A stretch of 64,000 bases of DNA from CAZSDP01 sp964605665. Its GTDB lineage: Bacteria > Planctomycetota > UBA8108 > UBA1146. The notes below the pieces were generated by a model. That model did not search any database and had not been told where the DNA came from. It saw nothing but the letters and a program-made list of their open reading frames with translations. Made by a program: the position numbers and the translations under genes. The stretch is taken from NCBI GenBank assembly GCA_964605665.1, contig CAZSDP010000014.1, positions 1-64,000 of the forward strand. Direction: 5' to 3'. This document shows, piece after piece, positions 60,852 through 64,000 of this stretch (the stretch's first letter is position 1; every line of letters starts with the position of its first letter).

Positions 60852-62492
60852 TCAACGCTTCGATTCCCCTTCCGTGCGAGCGACCGACAGTCGCCCGACT
60901 CGCTCTGAATCGTAACGAACTCGATGCTCCCGGGTTCTCTCGGTCAATACTTTGCCGGGAGGTAGCCCTTTCGGTTTTCGGACATATTTGGCCTCTGTCC
61001 AAAGCACTCGCTCATCCCCAGGACCTCTCCAGCCTGCCAGATATGCGGCAAGAAATGCCGCATCGTCGATACTCTCTGGACTGGCATTCTTCCCCTTGGG
61101 AACCCGCAAGATCACATGAGGCCCAGGCTTTCCAGCTCGATGGAAGAAGAGGTCGTTTCCGCGAGCAAGACGAATCGAGAGCTCATCGTTCTCACGAGCA
61201 TTTCGCCCGGCGAAAACATCGAGTCCCTCGCGCGTTCGGAATTGGCGGCCCACCGTCGGCGAACCACTCTTTCGCGAAGTGCTCGCTTCCTTCGTGCCGC
61301 GCCGCTGCTGCGCTCCTCGTTTCCTGCCGCTTGCGCCCTTGCGCGCCCGGCCATGTTCTTTGATCCAAGCTTCGATCAGATCGAGTTGGGCAGGCTCGTA
61401 TTCCTTTGAACCAGCCTTCGTCGACTCGATCTCTTCGATGTGCTGTTCGATCGTGTCCAGATCTTCCTGCAATGCTCCAAGGCGCTCCGCCAATAAAGGG
61501 AGAGCGCGCTTCCCTTTTCGAGCTCTCCGAAAATAGCGCTCCACATTCTCGGTCGGGCTCTTCACCCGATCCAAATCGATGACGATCAATGGAGTCTCTG
61601 GATCGAACCAGTTGGTCACTTCAACCTTTTCAAGACCTCGCTTCAGTTGCTGCAGTGACGACTTGAGCAGTTCTCCTCGCAGCTGAAACTCCTCCCAACC
61701 GCTCGCATCCTTTTGTTCTCGCTCCAGCTTGGCGCAGATCCCTCGGCACTTCTTACGTTCTCGACGAAGTTGAATCAGTGAAGTGTTGAGCCTCTCCTCC
61801 CGATCGATTCGAGCTTCCTCGCTTCGCATCCGGCTCGCGAAAAATGCGTGGAAAGGAGCCTCATGCAATCGGAACTCATCGTCGATGTGAGCGCTGGGAT
61901 CGAAGGGCATCGTGAGTGTCTCACTCTGCGTTCGCCGCGCGACAGGGTCAGGAAAACGATATCGCTCCCCGACGGCAACGCCCCCTCGACCATGATGAAA
62001 TCGAATCACCTTGGTCTCAGGATCGATCAGCAAGATCCGACCGGAGCGTCCGAAGAGTTCGAACACGAGATCAAGCTCAACTCGAGGTTTGGACTGGGGC
62101 CCACGGACAAATCGAAATCGAGCGATCCGATCGGCGCCAGGTTGATCGATCCGTTGCAACCGAGATCCACCGAGTAAAGTCCGCAGATCCGCGGTCTCCA
62201 CCGTCGGGCTCGCAGGAGAGGCCCCCGGGTCATCGACGAGATGGAAGCGAGTGGTCGCCGGGCGAGTGGTCAGATAAAGCCACGCTCGCTTCGAATCGGT
62301 GGAATCAGCGTGAGGTGGACTTTCCCTCTGCACCCGAAATCGAAACATAAAACCGTGGGGAGGACGATCGTAGATCTTCTCAAGTCGCGCCCCGCAAAGA
62401 CCAGGGGCAGATCGGAAGGTGTTCAACTCCTCGATCAGAGTCGCAATCTCTTCAGCTCGTAAGCCCGAGGGAACTCGGGGCTCAGCAGCCAT
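60852..62492 (-). CDS. rqcH: NFACT-family ribosome quality-control factor (RqcH/Rqc2 homologue)
   Basis: A 546-residue NFACT protein expected to bind 60S/50S-obstructed nascent chains with tRNA and add C-terminal alanine tails. The NFACT-N domain contains the Asp-Arg pair (GADRIARFRF) needed for tailing in RqcH; a central coiled coil (about 220-370) and a basic Arg/Lys linker lead to the NFACT-R domain: FAGRNARENDELSIRLARGNDLFFH...GPHVILRVPKG. The ATG follows GGAGATG. Next to ndk on the same strand but separated by a terminator. Confidence 0.88.
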   Translation of the reverse strand: MAAEPRVPSGLRAEEIATLIEELNTFRSAPGLCGARLEKIYDRPPHGFMFRFRVQRESPPHADSTDSKRAWLYLTTRPATTRFHLVDDPGASPASPTVETADLRTLLGGSRLQRIDQPGADRIARFRFVRGPQSKPRVELDLVFELFGRSGRILLIDPETKVIRFHHGRGGVAVGERYRFPDPVARRTQSETLTMPFDPSAHIDDEFRLHEAPFHAFFASRMRSEEARIDREERLNTSLIQLRRERKKCRGICAKLEREQKDASGWEEFQLRGELLKSSLQQLKRGLEKVEVTNWFDPETPLIVIDLDRVKSPTENVERYFRRARKGKRALPLLAERLGALQEDLDTIEQHIEEIESTKAGSKEYEPAQLDLIEAWIKEHGRARKGASGRKRGAQQRRGTKEASTSRKSGSPTVGRQFRTREGLDVFAGRNARENDELSIRLARGNDLFFHRAGKPGPHVILRVPKGKNASPESIDDAAFLAAYLAGWRGPGDERVLWTEAKYVRKPKGLPPGKVLTERTREHRVRYDSERVGRLSVARTEGESKR

Positions 62493-62575
62493 CGAAGCAT
62501 CTCCGCATGAGTGTTGCTCGCTGGAGAAGATCGTTCAGAAGCGGTATCGATCGAGCGTTGCGCTCTATCTTACGG

Positions 62576-62630
62576 CGAAAGAAAACACGAGCCGAGAGTC
62601 GACCGATCAAAGACGTCGACTCTCGGCTCG
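62576..62630 (-). terminator. Intrinsic terminator of ndk
   Basis: Perfect 16-bp stem (62588-62603 with 62615-62630) and 11-nt loop; on the minus strand it is followed by TGTTTTCTTTC. It starts ten bases past the ndk stop. Confidence 0.93.
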
Positions 62631-62639
62631 AACGGAAGA

Positions 62640-63092
62640 TCACTCTGCAGCATTCCAAGGATCATCGATCCGGTCGTACTCCAAGAGCTCGCCAGGTTGG
62701 AAGAAGAGCTCGAGCTCCTTGGCTGCGGCTTCCGGAGAGTCCGATCCGTGCACGAGATTGAACCCATTCGAGATCCCGAAGTCGCCGCGGATCGTACCCG
62801 CCTCGGCGTTACACCCAAATGTGGCGCCCATCAACTTCCGGCACACCGAAATCGCCTCATGACCTTCAAACGCCATCGTCACCACCGGCTTCGAGGTCAT
62901 GAATTGGACCAGACCATCGTAAAACGGTTTCCCTTGATGGTCTGAGTAGTGCTGAGCCGCGAGTTCCGGGGAGATCTGCATCAGCTTCATACCGATGATC
63001 TTGAGCCCCTTGCGCTCGAAGCGCTCCACGATCTGTCCCACAAGACTCCGCTGCACGGCGTCTGGCTTCAGGATGATCAGAGTACGTTCCAT
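62640..63092 (-). CDS. ndk: Nucleoside diphosphate kinase
   Basis: Transfers the gamma-phosphate between nucleoside di- and triphosphates through a phospho-His. The 150-residue protein shows MERTLIILKPDAVQRSLVG, the active-site NLVHGSDS, GDFGIS and the final ELFFQPGEL region. The ATG at 63092 begins the fold directly; the upstream extension to 63149 has no family similarity. Own terminator follows. Confidence 0.97.
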   Translation of the reverse strand: MERTLIILKPDAVQRSLVGQIVERFERKGLKIIGMKLMQISPELAAQHYSDHQGKPFYDGLVQFMTSKPVVTMAFEGHEAISVCRKLMGATFGCNAEAGTIRGDFGISNGFNLVHGSDSPEAAAKELELFFQPGELLEYDRIDDPWNAAE

Positions 63093-63411
63093 GTCGCTGT
63101 CCAATCTTTGGCTGCCCCTTGAGCAGGGATTCTGGCCACCCCGAGGCACGCGCCGTTGGAAGGGGTGAGGACCAGGATGTTAGACTGTTTTGCGGTAGGT
63201 ATCCGAGATCTGAACTCCGTGCGAGATTCGGTTCTAGAGCAAATCTAGTCACCGATTGCACCTCGTGGGGAGTCGATCGACGAGGGCGGGATTCTCCCCG
63301 ATCGATCCGGGAATTCCCAGTGGAACGTCCGAGGCCGCAAGGGATCACGTGGGTGGTTCCTGAGAAAGTGACGCTCCCCCGGTCGGGCGCCCCAGCGCCC
63401 CGGAGACGACG
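63093..63411. other. Divergent intergenic region
   Basis: About 320 bases between ndk and the divergent GAF gene; no gene or clear structured element seen. Should contain both promoters. Confidence 0.4.
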
Positions 63412-64000
63412 ATGCCAAATTCGATCGACGCGATGTCCCCCTCAAGCGAGCCGAACCTGGGGGTCTTACTCTCCGGAGAACACCCCTCCTTTGACGCCAG
63501 CGCTCTTTCCAAGGATCTCGAGCTCCTCGCGGAATCAGAGTTTCCTATCGCTGCGCTCGTCGATGCGGCGATCCGTGCCGTCCGATCGGAACGGGGTTTC
63601 TTCCTGCAACAGGACGGAGATGAGTGGACGGTTCGCTCGGCCCGGAGCTTCGAGGGAGAGGACGTTCTCCACCCCCTGGAAAAGGTCATCACTCCCCTGC
63701 TCCAACGATGCGTCGAACGAGGAGAGAGCTTCACCACCCAAGATCTTCAGGAAGAAGACGTTTGGCCCGGTCTCGAACGACAGCGAACTTCGCGAACTCG
63801 AGCTCTCTCGATCTTCTTACTGCCAGAGCGATTGGGCGCGCTCTATCTCGACCATCGATTCCAGGAGTTGCAACTTCCCGCCGATCGATCGAGTCTCACC
63901 ACTATTCTCGCTCTCTGTTCCTGGATCTTGGCCCGTGAAGAGGGAGCCAAGAATGTGGAGCGCCTCCAGGAAGATCTCCGCCGAGCGAAGTCTCAATCTC
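63412..64000 (+). CDS. GAF-domain protein, probably sensor/regulator (3' end outside window)
   Basis: An open frame of at least 196 codons that reaches the window end without a stop. ATG is preceded by GGAGACGACG. Residues about 40-175 look like a GAF domain (AALVDAAIRAVRSERGFFLQ; LSIFLLPERLGALYLDHRF), closely similar in layout to the GAF part of the sigma-54 activator at 16622-18394. It then enters a helix (VERLQEDLRRAKSQS) where a kinase, AAA+ or other output domain would start. The codon usage matches its neighbours. Confidence 0.72.
   Translation, partial: MPNSIDAMSPSSEPNLGVLLSGEHPSFDASALSKDLELLAESEFPIAALVDAAIRAVRSERGFFLQQDGDEWTVRSARSFEGEDVLHPLEKVITPLLQRCVERGESFTTQDLQEEDVWPGLERQRTSRTRALSIFLLPERLGALYLDHRFQELQLPADRSSLTTILALCSWILAREEGAKNVERLQEDLRRAKSQS

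Overview
The window reads as chromosome of a GC-rich, probably Planctomycetota bacterium. This is inferred from the secreted dockerin-type (EF-hand-like) repeat proteins ending in short Cys-containing tails, a DUF1080/ThuA protein, a giant Ser/Thr kinase-ATPase-TPR regulator paired with a sigma-54 activator, and the mix of bacterial housekeeping genes with archaeal-type enzymes. No 16S or other phylogenetic marker was available, so the phylum is an inference. There are no rRNAs, confident tRNAs, insertion sequences, integrases or CRISPR arrays. Two 100-N runs are assembly gaps; the first is almost certainly an unmerged 16-bp overlap inside one gene, the second lies in a tandem repeat.

Layout. 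0-4.4 kb: tail of a dockerin protein, a secreted DUF1080+ThuA protein and an aldehyde dehydrogenase. 4.5-10.3 kb: an archaeal-type phosphoglycerate mutase facing an operon of two GT4 glycosyltransferases, a rhomboid protease and a DUF445 protein, then a free-standing archaeal-type threonyl-tRNA editing domain whose leader looks like a tRNA. 10.3-12 kb: 14-bp tandem repeats and a protein with dockerin pairs at both ends of a cohesin-like domain. 12.8-18.7 kb: translationally coupled kinase/ATPase/TPR, GAF-sigma54 activator and YlxP genes. 18.9-22.8 kb: MBL-fold hydrolase, acyl-CoA dehydrogenase, mnmA. 23-37.7 kb: an accessory-looking block with an asparagine-synthetase-like protein, aroA, a degenerate iPGM-like enzyme, an ArsI-like VOC protein, two 2-aminoethylphosphonate biosynthesis genes (phnW and phosphonopyruvate decarboxylase), an APH-like kinase, two methyltransferases, a GT4 glycosyltransferase and a Wzx-like flippase; the likely theme is a (phosphono)glycoconjugate of the cell surface. 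37.8-51.1 kb: a minus-strand housekeeping run (purA-uppS-cdsA-phoH-pgpH-ybeY, serS, a large lipoprotein, miaB-ribD). 52.3-64 kb: TPR protein, phasin-ubiB, an aminotransferase, a membrane peptidase, a coiled-coil/actin-like two-gene cassette with its own terminator, a lipoprotein, rqcH, ndk and the start of a GAF-domain protein cut by the window end.

The best candidates for something undescribed are the coiled-coil plus actin-like cassette (57.7-59.6 kb), the tRNA-like leader that would bury the Shine-Dalgarno of the threonyl-tRNA editing-domain gene (10.2 kb), and the phosphonate/glycan block whose first enzyme (PEP mutase) is absent while a substrate-site-altered iPGM homologue is present.
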